A stretch of 64,000 nt of DNA, taken from the NCBI GenBank assembly GCA_016197405.1, contig JACPVR010000019.1:1-64000 (forward strand). The letters are read 5' to 3'. Position numbers and translations under genes: made by a program. The notes beneath the pieces are model-generated. The model was not told the origin of the DNA. It worked only from the letters and a program-made list of their open reading frames with translations, and did no database searches. The DNA comes from Mycobacterium sp. Its GTDB lineage: Bacteria > Actinomycetota > Actinomycetes > Mycobacteriales > Mycobacteriaceae. Positions 39,991 to 48,974 of the stretch are shown in pieces; the first letter of the stretch is position 1, and each line of letters opens with the position of its first letter.

Positions 39991-41599
39991 CGGTGGCGAC
40001 CTCGTCGTCGAAACCCTTACCGCACTGGGGGTTTCCCACGTGTTCGGCATCCCGGGCCAGAATGCGCTCGGATTGTTCGACGCCATCAGGCGCAGCGACC
40101 TGACCTTCATCAGCTCCCGGGTGGAGAACAACTCCGCCTTCGGCGCCGACGGCTACAGCCGGGTCACCGGTGAGGTCGGTGTGCTGTTCCTGTCGACTGG
40201 GCCCGGCGCCCTGACGGCGCTGGGCGCGCTGCAGGAGGCCTACGCCACCGCGGTTCCGATCCTCGTCATCACCAGTCAAGTGCCGCGCTCAGGGCTCGGA
40301 TTGCGCCGGGGCATGCTGCACCAACTCGACGATCAACAGGCCAGCGCCGTCAACGTCACCAAGAGCACCGCCGTGGTGCGCCAGGCCTCCCAGATCCCGA
40401 GCCTGCTGGCCGACGCCTACGGTTTGGCGCTGTCGGCTCCGGCCGGGCCCACCTGGGTGGAGATCCCGCAGGATGTCCTGCTGGAACCGACCTCGGTGCC
40501 ACCGGTGCGGACGGTGCCGGTCACGACGGTGCAGCGCGAGCCGCGTACCGATGTGGTCGATGCCGCCGCGGCGTTGCTGGACTCCGCACAGCGACCGGTC
40601 ATCCTGGCCGGCGGCGGTGTGCGCCGCTCCCCCGGCGGGCCGCAGGCACTACTGGCATTGGCCGAAAAGCTGGGCGCCACAGTGGTATCGACAGTGGGTG
40701 GTAAAGGCGCGTTCCCGTTCGACCATGCGTTGTCGGCAGCATCCTGGATCGAGGACCGCTACACCACAGCGCTGCTGGAGGATGCCGATGTGCTGCTGGC
40801 GGTCGGTACCGCCATGGGTGAGGTCACCAGCAACTACTTCACCTTCGCCCCGCGCGGCACCGTGATCCATGTCGACGCCGAGAGCCGGGTGCTGGAAGCC
40901 AACCATCCCGCCCTGGCCGTACACGCCGATGCCGCCGCCGCGCTGACCGCCCTGACCACACGCGTCGCCCAACGCGACGGTACCCGGGGTGCGCAGGCCG
41001 CGCGTGACCTGCGAAATGCTGTGCAACAACGACTTTCCACGCAGGATGTGGCCACCGAACTGGCGATCATGGCCGATCTGCGAGCCGCGGTCCCGGCCGA
41101 TACCCACACGTTCTGGGATATGACGATCGCCGGATACTGGGCGTGGTCGGCGTGGGATCCACGTGCCGGCGGCTTCCACTCCGGTCAGGGTGCCGGCGGT
41201 CTCGGTTTCGCGTTCCCTGCCGCGCTGGCTGCCGCGATCGGCACCGGCGAACGCACTTTCGCGGTGTCGGGTGACGGCGGGGCCATGTACTCGATCGCCG
41301 AGCTGGCATCGGCACGTCAGCACGACGCGAACGTCACCTGGCTCATCGTCGACGACGGCGGCTACGGCATCCTGCGCGAATACATGACCGCCGAATTCGG
41401 CGCCGCCACCGCCACCGAACTGGCGCGACCCGACTTTGCGTTGCTGGCAACAAGTTTCAATATCCCGGTGTACACCGCGACCCCGGACAACGTCGGCGAG
41501 ATGGTTGCGGGCACATTCGCCATCGACGGACCCGCCGTCATCGTGCTGCCCGCAGTGCTGAAGATGTTCGCCCCCACCCACCTGCCAACAAAGGATTGA
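39983..41599 (+). CDS. Thiamine-diphosphate enzyme, acetolactate-synthase-like
   Basis: A 538-aa ThDP-dependent enzyme with Pyr, central and PP domains. The catalytic Glu is in [17 protein letters not shown] (about residue 47); the ThDP/Mg motif begins GDGGAMYSI near residue 430, but its end, normally NN, reads VDDGGYG, so the second half of the cofactor motif is altered. [18 protein letters not shown] precedes it as usual. ATG 39983 is chosen as the conserved N-terminus begins there; it overlaps the agmatinase stop. Enzymes next to SpeB-type genes in actinobacteria lack a settled function. A carboligase or decarboxylase acting on a 2-oxo acid formed from a guanidino or amino compound is a reasonable guess. 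Confidence 0.8.
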   Translation: MRNGGDLVVETLTALGVSHVFGIPGQNALGLFDAIRRSDLTFISSRVENNSAFGADGYSRVTGEVGVLFLSTGPGALTALGALQEAYATAVPILVITSQVPRSGLGLRRGMLHQLDDQQASAVNVTKSTAVVRQASQIPSLLADAYGLALSAPAGPTWVEIPQDVLLEPTSVPPVRTVPVTTVQREPRTDVVDAAAALLDSAQRPVILAGGGVRRSPGGPQALLALAEKLGATVVSTVGGKGAFPFDHALSAASWIEDRYTTALLEDADVLLAVGTAMGEVTSNYFTFAPRGTVIHVDAESRVLEANHPALAVHADAAAALTALTTRVAQRDGTRGAQAARDLRNAVQQRLSTQDVATELAIMADLRAAVPADTHTFWDMTIAGYWAWSAWDPRAGGFHSGQGAGGLGFAFPAALAAAIGTGERTFAVSGDGGAMYSIAELASARQHDANVTWLIVDDGGYGILREYMTAEFGAATATELARPDFALLATSFNIPVYTATPDNVGEMVAGTFAIDGPAVIVLPAVLKMFAPTHLPTKD

Positions 41600-41603
41600 A
41601 AAC

Positions 41604-43052
41604 GTGGGCAAACCACTCGATATCGCCATCGTCGTCATCTATCTGGTCGCCATGCTGGCCTTCGGTTTCTGGGGCAAGACCCGGACCAAGGATTCGGCGG
41701 ACTTCCTGGTGGCGGGCCGGCGGCTGGGTCCGGCGCTCTACACCGGCACCATGGCGGCCGTCGTGCTCGGCGGTGCGTCGACGGTCGGCGGCGTCGGCCT
41801 GGGCTACAAATACGGGATCTCGGGCATGTGGCTGGTGGTGGCGATCGCGATCGGCCTGCTGGCGTTGAGCCTGTTGTTCGCCGGACGTATTCAGCGCCTG
41901 CGGGTGTACACCGTCGCACAGATGCTGAGCCTGCGCTACGGCGTCGACGCGACATCAGCCTCCGGTGTGGTGATGGCCGCCTACACCCTGATGCTGTCGG
42001 TGACGTCGACCATTGCCTACGCCACGGTTTTCAACGTGCTGTTCGGCACCGGCCGCACGGTATCGGTGATCATCGGCGGCGCCGTGGTCATGCTGTATTC
42101 GGCGATCGGCGGCATGTGGTCGATCACCTTGACCGACATGGTGCAGTTCGTCCTGAAAACCATCGGCGTGTTCTTTCTGCTGCTGCCGTTCACCTGGAAC
42201 AAGGCCGGCGGGCTGGACGGCATCCGGGAACGCGCCGGCGACACGGTGTTCAGCTTCACCGCGATCGGCACCGACACCATCATCACGTTCTTCGTCGTCT
42301 ACAGCTTCGGAATGCTCATCGGACAGGACATCTGGCAGCGGGTTTTCACCGCCCGCTCACCTCAGGTCGCCAAATGGGGCGGGACGTCGGCGGCGGTCTA
42401 CTGCCTGCTCTACGGTGTCGCCGGCGCGCTGATCGGCACGGCCGCATCGACATTCCTCGGCGATGTCGAAGCCAAGGACGACGTGTACGCCCAGATCGCC
42501 GAGTCGATTCTGCCGGTCGGGATCAGCGGTATCGTGCTGGCCGATGCGGTGGCCGCCATGATGTCGACGGCGTCCGGCGCCCTGATCGCCACCGCCACCG
42601 TGGCCCGCACGGACGTTAAGCCGTTGCTGCTGCGGATGCTGCGCCGGCCCGCCGACGAGGTGGGAAGCGCTGAGATGGAGGTGCATTCGGACCGCCGCTA
42701 TGTGGTGGTGCTCGGCATCGTGGTGATCATCATCGCCGCCCTGCTCAACGATGTGGTGGGTGCGTTGACGATCGCTTACGACATCCTGGTCGGCGGATTG
42801 CTGGTGCCGATCCTCGGCGGTTTCCTGTGGAAGCGGGCCACCGGTATGGGCGCGCTGGTGTCGATGGCGGTGGGCACCGTCGTGACGCTGGGCACCATGG
42901 CCATCGTCGGCGATGTGCTGGCCAACGAACCCATCTACTACGGCCTGGCGAGCAGCCTCATCTCCTACGTCGTCGTGAGCCTGCTGACCCCGCGCACCCC
43001 GGAACCCGTGCTGGAAGAGTGGGACACCCGGCTCGCCGGCGTAACTACCTAG
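41604..43052 (+). CDS. Sodium:solute symporter (SSS family)
   Basis: A 482-aa membrane protein with about 13 transmembrane helices and the SSS fold: first helix IAIVVIYLVAMLAFGFWG, the loop KDSADFLVAGRRLG that marks the family, GGASTVGGVGLGYKYG in helix 2, and SGIVLADAVAAMMSTASGAL containing the Ser/Ala positions of the sodium site. It is nearest to proline/urea/polyamine-type symporters. It begins 4 bp after the ThDP enzyme and is the last gene of the operon. If the 57-aa ORF upstream is a permease remnant, this protein is now the only importer of the unit, probably for the guanidino substrate. Confidence 0.88.
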   Translation: MGKPLDIAIVVIYLVAMLAFGFWGKTRTKDSADFLVAGRRLGPALYTGTMAAVVLGGASTVGGVGLGYKYGISGMWLVVAIAIGLLALSLLFAGRIQRLRVYTVAQMLSLRYGVDATSASGVVMAAYTLMLSVTSTIAYATVFNVLFGTGRTVSVIIGGAVVMLYSAIGGMWSITLTDMVQFVLKTIGVFFLLLPFTWNKAGGLDGIRERAGDTVFSFTAIGTDTIITFFVVYSFGMLIGQDIWQRVFTARSPQVAKWGGTSAAVYCLLYGVAGALIGTAASTFLGDVEAKDDVYAQIAESILPVGISGIVLADAVAAMMSTASGALIATATVARTDVKPLLLRMLRRPADEVGSAEMEVHSDRRYVVVLGIVVIIIAALLNDVVGALTIAYDILVGGLLVPILGGFLWKRATGMGALVSMAVGTVVTLGTMAIVGDVLANEPIYYGLASSLISYVVVSLLTPRTPEPVLEEWDTRLAGVTT

Positions 43053-43056
43053 CCCA

Positions 43057-43127
43057 GCCCCGCGAGCGCGCGTGTCTGTACACCGACACGCCGTGTTGAG
43101 CGTACAAAGGCGTGCGCTCGACACCGC
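43057..43127. repeat. 71-bp structured direct repeat, copy 1
   Basis: 69 of 71 bases are identical to 44338-44408 in the same orientation. Outer ends pair (CGAGCGC at 43063, GCGCTCG at 43114), and inside are a CGTGTC/GACACG hairpin with an 8-nt loop containing TGTACA, and a GAGCG/CGCTC dyad. It lies between the symporter stop and the HEPN/RES gene. Confidence 0.9.
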
Positions 43128-43161
43128 ACGTCGGCGTGCGCCGTGACTTATCGTTGCGGGC

Positions 43162-44319
43162 ATGGAGTCCGTCAGCGGACCGCATTACTCCGTCCGGGTT
43201 CAGAAGACGATCTGCCCGGCGCACGTCGTGGACCTGGTGCTGCGCGATCACATCACGGCCCATGCGACGAAACTGCAATGCAGCTATTGCACCCACGACG
43301 GGCTGGCACTACCACTCGAGTTGTTCATGAACGCGTTCATGGCCGGGGTCTACCTGCACTACGAGCCGACCATCTCGCCGGACCACGACCCGACCGACGT
43401 CATCGAGTACGGCGATGTCGCGCAGGCAATCCTGGAAGTCGCCGGGATCACGCATCGAGCTCTGGCCGCCGATATCGTCGGTGCACTCAGCGTGACGCCC
43501 CGATGGATACCGCGAGATCGCAGGCATGGCAGCCCCATCGAGCAGTTGACCTACAGCTGGGAGGCATTCAAACGCATCGTCAAGTACGAGATGCGGTTCT
43601 TCTTCGCCCAACGGCCCACCGGATCCGGTGATTCCGGCGACCTCACCGCGGAACAGTTGTTACAAGCCGTCTCCGATGTCGGACAACAGACGCAGAAGGT
43701 CTGGCCGGTCCCCTGCCCTCAACCCATCTTCCGGGCGCGGATGGCTCGCTCACACAGCGAGGCATCCGAATGGCGGACCGCGGGCCAACTCGGCTCACCG
43801 CCATCGGAGTGGGCCGCACCCAACCGGATGAGCCCCGCCGGAATCAGCATCTTCTACGGCGCAACCGACCGAGCGACTGCTATCGCCGAAGCCGGCTCGC
43901 ACACGTCCCAACGCTATGTCGTCACCGGCGAATTCACTCCGACCCGACCCACCCAGCTGATCGACCTGACGAATCTTCCCGAACTGCCCAGCATCTTCGA
44001 TGCCGGCAGGCGAGCGCAGTACTTCGGTTTCCAGTTCCTGCAGAAGTTCGTCCACGACGTCACCCTGCCGGTAGAACTCGACGGGCACGAGCACATCGAC
44101 TATGTGCCGACGCAGGTTTTCACCGAGTACCTGCGCTACGCGTTCCCGGGGGCGGTCGATGGCCTGATGTTCCCCAGCACCCAGGGCCCCGGGCACAACT
44201 TGGTGATGTTCTTCGGCCCGGGCTCCTGCGCGGACGCCGGAGCCGAAACCGACCGGACACGGTTACGCCTGGATCCGGACACCGTGACCGTCAGCCGCGT
44301 GATGACGGTCTCGCGCTAG
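43162..44319 (+). CDS. HEPN/RES-domain protein, NAD-consuming toxin-like
   Basis: A 385-aa protein. The C-terminal RES domain (about residues 185-360) has the family landmarks: FRARMARS with the NAD-binding Arg (about 191-193), GISIFYGATDRATAIAEAG with the Tyr and Glu (about 230-245), YVPTQVFTEYLRYAF (about 313) and DGLMFPSTQGPGHNLVMFF. RES toxins such as mycobacterial MbcT destroy NAD+. The N-terminal part (about 35-150) begins with a Cys pair in LQCSYCTHDG and is helical, matching HEPN/RES N-terminal domains. No Xre-type antitoxin gene lies on either side, so it is a stand-alone toxin, a defence effector, or self-controlled by its N-terminal domain. It stands between two 71-bp near-identical repeats, which suggests acquisition as a cassette. 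Confidence 0.8.
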   Translation: MESVSGPHYSVRVQKTICPAHVVDLVLRDHITAHATKLQCSYCTHDGLALPLELFMNAFMAGVYLHYEPTISPDHDPTDVIEYGDVAQAILEVAGITHRALAADIVGALSVTPRWIPRDRRHGSPIEQLTYSWEAFKRIVKYEMRFFFAQRPTGSGDSGDLTAEQLLQAVSDVGQQTQKVWPVPCPQPIFRARMARSHSEASEWRTAGQLGSPPSEWAAPNRMSPAGISIFYGATDRATAIAEAGSHTSQRYVVTGEFTPTRPTQLIDLTNLPELPSIFDAGRRAQYFGFQFLQKFVHDVTLPVELDGHEHIDYVPTQVFTEYLRYAFPGAVDGLMFPSTQGPGHNLVMFFGPGSCADAGAETDRTRLRLDPDTVTVSRVMTVSR

Positions 44320-44337
44320 ATGCTGGTCAGTTAGGCC

Positions 44338-44408
44338 GCCCCGCGAGCGCGCGTGTCTGTACACCGACACGCCGCGGTGAGCGTACAAAGGCGTGCGCTC
44401 GACACCGC
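44338..44408. repeat. 71-bp structured direct repeat, copy 2
   Basis: Same orientation as copy 1 at 43057-43127; the two differences (T to C, T to G) are in the middle spacer, leaving all paired segments intact. It lies 19 bp after the HEPN/RES stop, in the convergent gap before tldE. Confidence 0.9.
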
Positions 44409-44487
44409 TAAGCCGGGCCGATGCCTGAAGCCCAAAACCGTTCCGATGCCACCGCTTCGAGGTCGAAGCGCTGCCGCCGAGGCGGGT

Positions 44488-44543
44488 GAGCGTGCGCGGA
44501 ATACGCGAATTCCTCGGTGTGTCGGCCGGGGACACGCACGCTC
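44488..44543 (-). repeat. Diverged inverted copy of the structured repeat
   Basis: On the minus strand, CCCGCGAGCGTGCGTGTC and CGACACACCG match the first half of the 71-bp repeats. Outer arms GAGCGTGCG/CGCACGCTC pair over 9 bp, the GTGTC/GACAC hairpin is kept, and the second hairpin is now GGAAT/ATTCC. Sequence changes keep the pairing, as expected of a structured element or a bidirectional terminator between the convergent RES and tldE genes. Confidence 0.6.
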
Positions 44544-44567
44544 GCGGGAGAGGTGAGAGGGAGTTGG

Positions 44568-45929
44568 CTACTGGGCCTGGGACACCGAGGACATGTGGAA
44601 GTCCGGGATGCGCAACGACGGCATCTGCGCGCGGGTGGCCCAATCGCCCCACTCCCGCGGCAGCGTCTTCTCGGACTGGCCGGCCTCGGTGGCGCGGCGC
44701 AGCAGATCCAGCGGGCTCTCGTTGAACCGGAAGTTGTTGACCGCAGCGGTGACTTCGCCGTCCTCGACCAGATACACCCCGTCGCGGGTGAGCCCGGTCA
44801 GCAGCAGCGTCGTCGGGTCGACCTCGCGGATGTACCACAGCGTGGTCAGCAGTAGACCGCGCTCGGTGGCAGCCACCAGATCCGCCAGCTCGGCCGATCC
44901 GCCCGTCATCAACAGGTTCGATGCCGCTACTCCGACCGGCTGGCCGAACTCCGCGGCAGCGGCACGCGGGTACTGCAGTGCGTTGATGACACCATCGCGG
45001 ATCCAGTCCGTCCGCGGGATTATCAGCCCGTTGTCGAACACCGACAGCGTCTCCGAGGAACTCTGCGCCGTCACGAACGGTGCGCATTCCAGCCCTGGCG
45101 CAACAGGATCGGAGTACAACGTCAGCCCGAGGTCGGTGAGCTTCTCGCCCACCCGGGTGCCGCCGCCGGGCGCCGACAGCGCGGTACGACCCTCCTGCGC
45201 ACCACGGCCGTCCATGGTCCAGCCGAGGTAGATCATCATGTCGGCGACCGTCGAGGGCGGCATCAGCGTCTCGTACCGGCCGGCGGGAAGCTCGACGGTG
45301 CGCGCCGCCCAGCCCAGCCGCATCGACACGTCGGCCAGCAGGGTGTCGGCGTCGACGTCGGTGAACCACGGTGTGCTGACGCCGGCCCACGCGCTGGCAC
45401 CGGCGCGCTTGCCGTTGATCTCCAGCGTCCCGGTGGGCTGGGTGAAACGCTTGCGCAACCCGGTCGAGCTGGCCAGGAAGGTCGTCTCGACGACATGGTG
45501 GGCGAAGCCGTACAACGCGTCGGGCCCACGGAAGCCCTGGGCCAGCGATCCGGCGACCGGGCCGAAAACCTCGGCGCCGGTGCCCGGGATCGGGTCGTCC
45601 CAGTCGTCGGGGACCGAGGTGCCCGAAACCAGTTCGAAGGCGTCGCGGGCCGGCGGCGCCGACCGGGCCGCGGCCTGCGATGCGGCGACGAGTTCGGCGA
45701 TGACCACCGGATCGACCTCGCTGGACTGCAACGATCCGACGTGGGCGTTATCTCCTGATCGCACAATGGATATCACCGTGGTGGAACGGCTGATCGATGC
45801 CCCGTTGGTGGTCATCGAGTTACCGGCCCAGCGCAGCGACGCCTCGGACACATCGTTGACCAGGACGATGGTCTCCACGTCACCGGCGGCGGCCAGCGCC
45901 AGTTCGACGACCTGCTGTGCGCTGATCAT
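44568..45929 (-). CDS. tldE: TldE/PmbA-family protein (metalloprotease partner)
   Basis: A 453-aa protein of the TldD/PmbA family without the HExxH zinc site, hence the TldE-type subunit that forms a heterodimer with TldD and degrades or matures unfolded peptides and RiPP precursors. Family segments include EASLRWAGNSMTTNGAS at the N-terminus and GLIIPRTDWIRDGVINALQY and PTTLLLTGLTRDGVYLVEDG near the C-terminus. Its start overlaps the tldD stop by one base (TGATG), so both are co-translated. This looks like a conserved core pair; I recall the equivalents Rv2314c and Rv2315c in M. tuberculosis. No precursor peptide gene is evident nearby. Confidence 0.88.
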   Translation of the reverse strand: MISAQQVVELALAAAGDVETIVLVNDVSEASLRWAGNSMTTNGASISRSTTVISIVRSGDNAHVGSLQSSEVDPVVIAELVAASQAAARSAPPARDAFELVSGTSVPDDWDDPIPGTGAEVFGPVAGSLAQGFRGPDALYGFAHHVVETTFLASSTGLRKRFTQPTGTLEINGKRAGASAWAGVSTPWFTDVDADTLLADVSMRLGWAARTVELPAGRYETLMPPSTVADMMIYLGWTMDGRGAQEGRTALSAPGGGTRVGEKLTDLGLTLYSDPVAPGLECAPFVTAQSSSETLSVFDNGLIIPRTDWIRDGVINALQYPRAAAAEFGQPVGVAASNLLMTGGSAELADLVAATERGLLLTTLWYIREVDPTTLLLTGLTRDGVYLVEDGEVTAAVNNFRFNESPLDLLRRATEAGQSEKTLPREWGDWATRAQMPSLRIPDFHMSSVSQAQ

Positions 45930-47443
45930 CAGTGACCACCTTCTTCACGGGTATTGAGCACACTAACGCCACGGAACAACGCCGACGGGCACCCATGGCT
46001 GACCGCGGCGACCTGACCGGGCTGGGCCTTGCCACAGTTGAATGCCCCACCGAGGCGCCATGTGCTTGGCCCGCCCACGGCTTCCATCGAATTCCAGAAG
46101 TCGGTGGTGGTGGCCTGATAGGCGACGTCACGCAGCTGGCCGTCGAGGCGCCCGTCGCGGATCTTGAAGAACCGCTGTCCGGTGAACTGGAAGTTGTAGC
46201 GCTGCATGTCGATCGACCACGATTTGTCGCCGACGATGTAGATACCGTCTTGCACCCGCGCGATGAGGTCGTCGGTGGTGATGTCGTCGTATGCCGGGTG
46301 CAACGACACATTGGCCATCCGCTGGATCGGCACGTGGTGTGGGGAATCGGCGTACGAGCAACCGTTGGACCGCTCCTGGCCCAGGCGCGGCGCGAAGACC
46401 CGGTCCAGCTGGTAGCCGACGAAGATCCCGTCGCGCACCAGGTCCCAGCTCTGTGACTGCACGCCCTCGTCGTCGAAACCGACGCTGGCCAAACCGTGTT
46501 CGACAGTCCGGTCGGCGCTGACGTGCATCACCTCCGATCCGTACCGCATCGACCCCAGCTTGTCGGGGGTGGCGAACGACGTCCCGGCGTAGGCGGCCTC
46601 GTAGCCGATGGCCCGGTCGTATTCGGTTGCGTGCCCGATCGATTCGTGGATCGTCAGCCACAGGTTGGTGGGGTCGATGACCAGGTCGGTCGGGCCGGCG
46701 ACGACGCTGGGCGCCTTGGTCTTCTCGGCCAGCAGTGCGGGCAACTCGGCGAGCTCGGCCGACCAGTTCCAAACCTCGTCACCGGCCAGCACCTCCCAGC
46801 CGCGGCCCATCGGCGGCGCCAGGGTGCGCATGGATTCGAAAGTGCCCGAGGCCGGGTCGACGGCGACCGCCTCCAGTGACGGCATGATGCGCACCCGCTG
46901 CTGAGTCGTCGAGGTGCCGAAAGTGTCGGCGTAGAAGGTTTGTTCCTTGACGGCGTTGAGGCCGGCCGAGACGTGGTCCACACCATCGGAGGCCAGCAGC
47001 CTGCCGGAGTATTCGCCCAGCACCGCGATCTTGTCGCTCGTCGGCACCGAGAACGGATCGACCTCGTAGCTCGAAACCCAGAAAGCATCGTGGTACACGG
47101 GCTCGAAGGCCAGCTCGATGGGCTCGGCGTTCAGCGGCGCCAACGTCGTGGCGACCTGCACAGCGCGGCGTGCGGTGTCCGCTGCGACTTCCGGCGACAG
47201 CTCGGCGTGTGAGGCGAACCCCCACGTTCCGCCCACGATGACGCGGACCGCCAGGCCCACCTCCCGGGTGATCACCGCCGTTTCCAGCTCACCGTCGCGC
47301 AATTGCACGATCTCGTTGGTCAGCCGGTGAATACGCAGGTCGGCGTAGCTGGCGCCGGCCGCTCGGGCGGCCGACAACGCGGCATCAGCCAGAACATGGC
47401 GGGGCAGGGCGACGAAATCGGCGTCGACAGACGGAGAGTTCAC
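45929..47443 (-). CDS. tldD: TldD-family zinc metalloprotease
   Basis: A 504-aa catalytic partner of TldE. The active site is seen as LTIHESIGHATEYDR (HESIGH at about residues 266-271), with further zinc ligation expected from the Cys in the C-terminal half. The N-terminal domain holds SYADLRIHRLTNEIVQLRDG, and the C-terminal part has DGIFVGYQLDRVFA and GAFNCGKAQPGQ, typical of the family. It cleaves small unstructured peptides inside the TldD/E cavity. It lies 32 bp downstream of the peptide transporter gene on the same strand, so imported peptides and this protease may form one functional unit. Confidence 0.9.
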   Translation of the reverse strand: MNSPSVDADFVALPRHVLADAALSAARAAGASYADLRIHRLTNEIVQLRDGELETAVITREVGLAVRVIVGGTWGFASHAELSPEVAADTARRAVQVATTLAPLNAEPIELAFEPVYHDAFWVSSYEVDPFSVPTSDKIAVLGEYSGRLLASDGVDHVSAGLNAVKEQTFYADTFGTSTTQQRVRIMPSLEAVAVDPASGTFESMRTLAPPMGRGWEVLAGDEVWNWSAELAELPALLAEKTKAPSVVAGPTDLVIDPTNLWLTIHESIGHATEYDRAIGYEAAYAGTSFATPDKLGSMRYGSEVMHVSADRTVEHGLASVGFDDEGVQSQSWDLVRDGIFVGYQLDRVFAPRLGQERSNGCSYADSPHHVPIQRMANVSLHPAYDDITTDDLIARVQDGIYIVGDKSWSIDMQRYNFQFTGQRFFKIRDGRLDGQLRDVAYQATTTDFWNSMEAVGGPSTWRLGGAFNCGKAQPGQVAAVSHGCPSALFRGVSVLNTREEGGH

Positions 47444-47475
47444 AGCCCCAACCCTATTAGCCGGCCATCACCGGG

Positions 47476-48936
47476 TCAGTGCACGCCCTCCATGAGCGCG
47501 CTGATCCGCGGTGACACGAAGAAGACGATCACGCCGACGACCACGGCTATCGCACCCAGGATGCCGAAGTAGGCAACCTCGTGTTCGGCGTCGTAGTACT
47601 TCGACAACACGCCCGACATCGAGGTGCCCAGGCCGACCGAGAAGAAGTACAGCGCCATCATCTGGGCTCGGAACGCATCCGGTGCGAGTTTGGTGGTGAC
47701 CGACAACCCGATCGGTGAGAGCAGCAGTTCGGAGACCGCGAAAACAGCCAGGATCACCATGACCAGCAGCGCGGGTACCGCGCTGATACTCGCCAGCGGG
47801 ATGAAGCACAGAAAGGCCAGGCCCATCCCGATCACACCGTAGGAGAATTTGCGCGGTGTGGTGGGCGCGCGGTTTCCGAGCCGCGTCCACATCAGCGCGA
47901 AAAGCGGCGACAACACGATGATCCACACCGGCTCGATCGAACCGATCCAGCTCGACGGTGCCGTCCAGCCGAATATGGACCAGTCCATCCGCTCGTCGGA
48001 GTACACCGCGAGCACGGTGAAGATCTGCTGGAACAGCGACCAGAACACCGCATTGGCGATGAACAACGGGATGAACCCGCGAACCCGCACGCGCTCGGGA
48101 GCGCTGACCTTGTCACTCGACAGCATGATGGCGAAGTAGGCGATCGACGCGACGATGATGACACCGGTGGTCACCTGCGACAGATTGGCCAACGTCACCA
48201 GTTTGAGCGCGATCGCCGCCGCGATAACCACCAGCACCACAACAAAGACCGCGACGGTCTTGCCGATCGCGCTGCGCGGCAACGGGTTCGGAACATCGCG
48301 ACCATGGCTGCCCAGATTGCGCCGGAATATCACGTACTGGATGAGTCCCAGCGCCATACCGATGGCGGCAGCCCCGAAGCCGTAGTGGAAACCGATGCGG
48401 GTCTGCAGCAGGCCGGTTATCAGCGGACCGATGAAGGCACCCAGGTTGATCCCGAGATAGAACAGCGTGAACCCGCCGTCGGCGCGGGCGTCCCCCTTGT
48501 CGTAGAGCGTGCCCAGCAGCGAGGACGCGTTGGCCTTGAGCGCCCCCGAGCCGAGCGCGACCAGCACCAGACCGGCACCCACACCGGTCAGCCCGGGCAG
48601 CACCGCCAGGGCGATATGGCCCAGCATGACGATGACGCCGCCGTAGAACACCGTGCGTTCCATACCGAGCAGCCGGTCGGCGATCCAGCCGCCCAGCACC
48701 GTCGACAGGTACACCAGGCCGCCATAGGCGCCGACGATGCCGGTCGCGGTGGCCTTGGGCAGTTCCAGCCCGCCGTCGGTGACCGAGTAGTACAGGTAAT
48801 AGCCGAGAATCGTCAGCATGCCGTAGAACGAGAACCGTTCCCACAGCTCGACGCCGAAGAGATTCGTCAGGCCTATGGGGTGGCCGAACAGCGTGCGGGG
48901 GGCTTCCTGGTCAGCGGTGGGTTCGACGGTTGCCAT
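47476..48936 (-). CDS. POT/PTR2-family peptide:proton symporter
   Basis: A 486-aa major-facilitator protein with about 14 helices. The POT signature ExxERFxxYG appears as ELWERFSFYG (about residues 30-39) in helix 1, and LGGWIADRLLGMERTV follows as the PTR2 loop; FTLFYLGINLGAFIGP in helix 5 is the second PTR2 signature. It imports di- and tripeptides with protons. The similarity is closest to bacterial DtpT-type transporters. It probably shares a transcript with tldD-tldE downstream, linking peptide uptake to intracellular cleavage. Confidence 0.9.
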   Translation of the reverse strand: MATVEPTADQEAPRTLFGHPIGLTNLFGVELWERFSFYGMLTILGYYLYYSVTDGGLELPKATATGIVGAYGGLVYLSTVLGGWIADRLLGMERTVFYGGVIVMLGHIALAVLPGLTGVGAGLVLVALGSGALKANASSLLGTLYDKGDARADGGFTLFYLGINLGAFIGPLITGLLQTRIGFHYGFGAAAIGMALGLIQYVIFRRNLGSHGRDVPNPLPRSAIGKTVAVFVVVLVVIAAAIALKLVTLANLSQVTTGVIIVASIAYFAIMLSSDKVSAPERVRVRGFIPLFIANAVFWSLFQQIFTVLAVYSDERMDWSIFGWTAPSSWIGSIEPVWIIVLSPLFALMWTRLGNRAPTTPRKFSYGVIGMGLAFLCFIPLASISAVPALLVMVILAVFAVSELLLSPIGLSVTTKLAPDAFRAQMMALYFFSVGLGTSMSGVLSKYYDAEHEVAYFGILGAIAVVVGVIVFFVSPRISALMEGVH

Positions 48937-48974
48937 CCAGACAGCGTCTCATCCGCCGACGGCGAGGGTGCGGA

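Noticed and set aside
43057-44408. CRISPR array
   Set aside because: Only two direct copies 1.28 kb apart with a gene in between; no short regular spacers and no cas genes.
43057-44408. Insertion sequence or composite transposon
   Set aside because: The repeats do not encode a transposase, and the gene between them is a RES toxin-like protein; no target-site duplication could be recognised.
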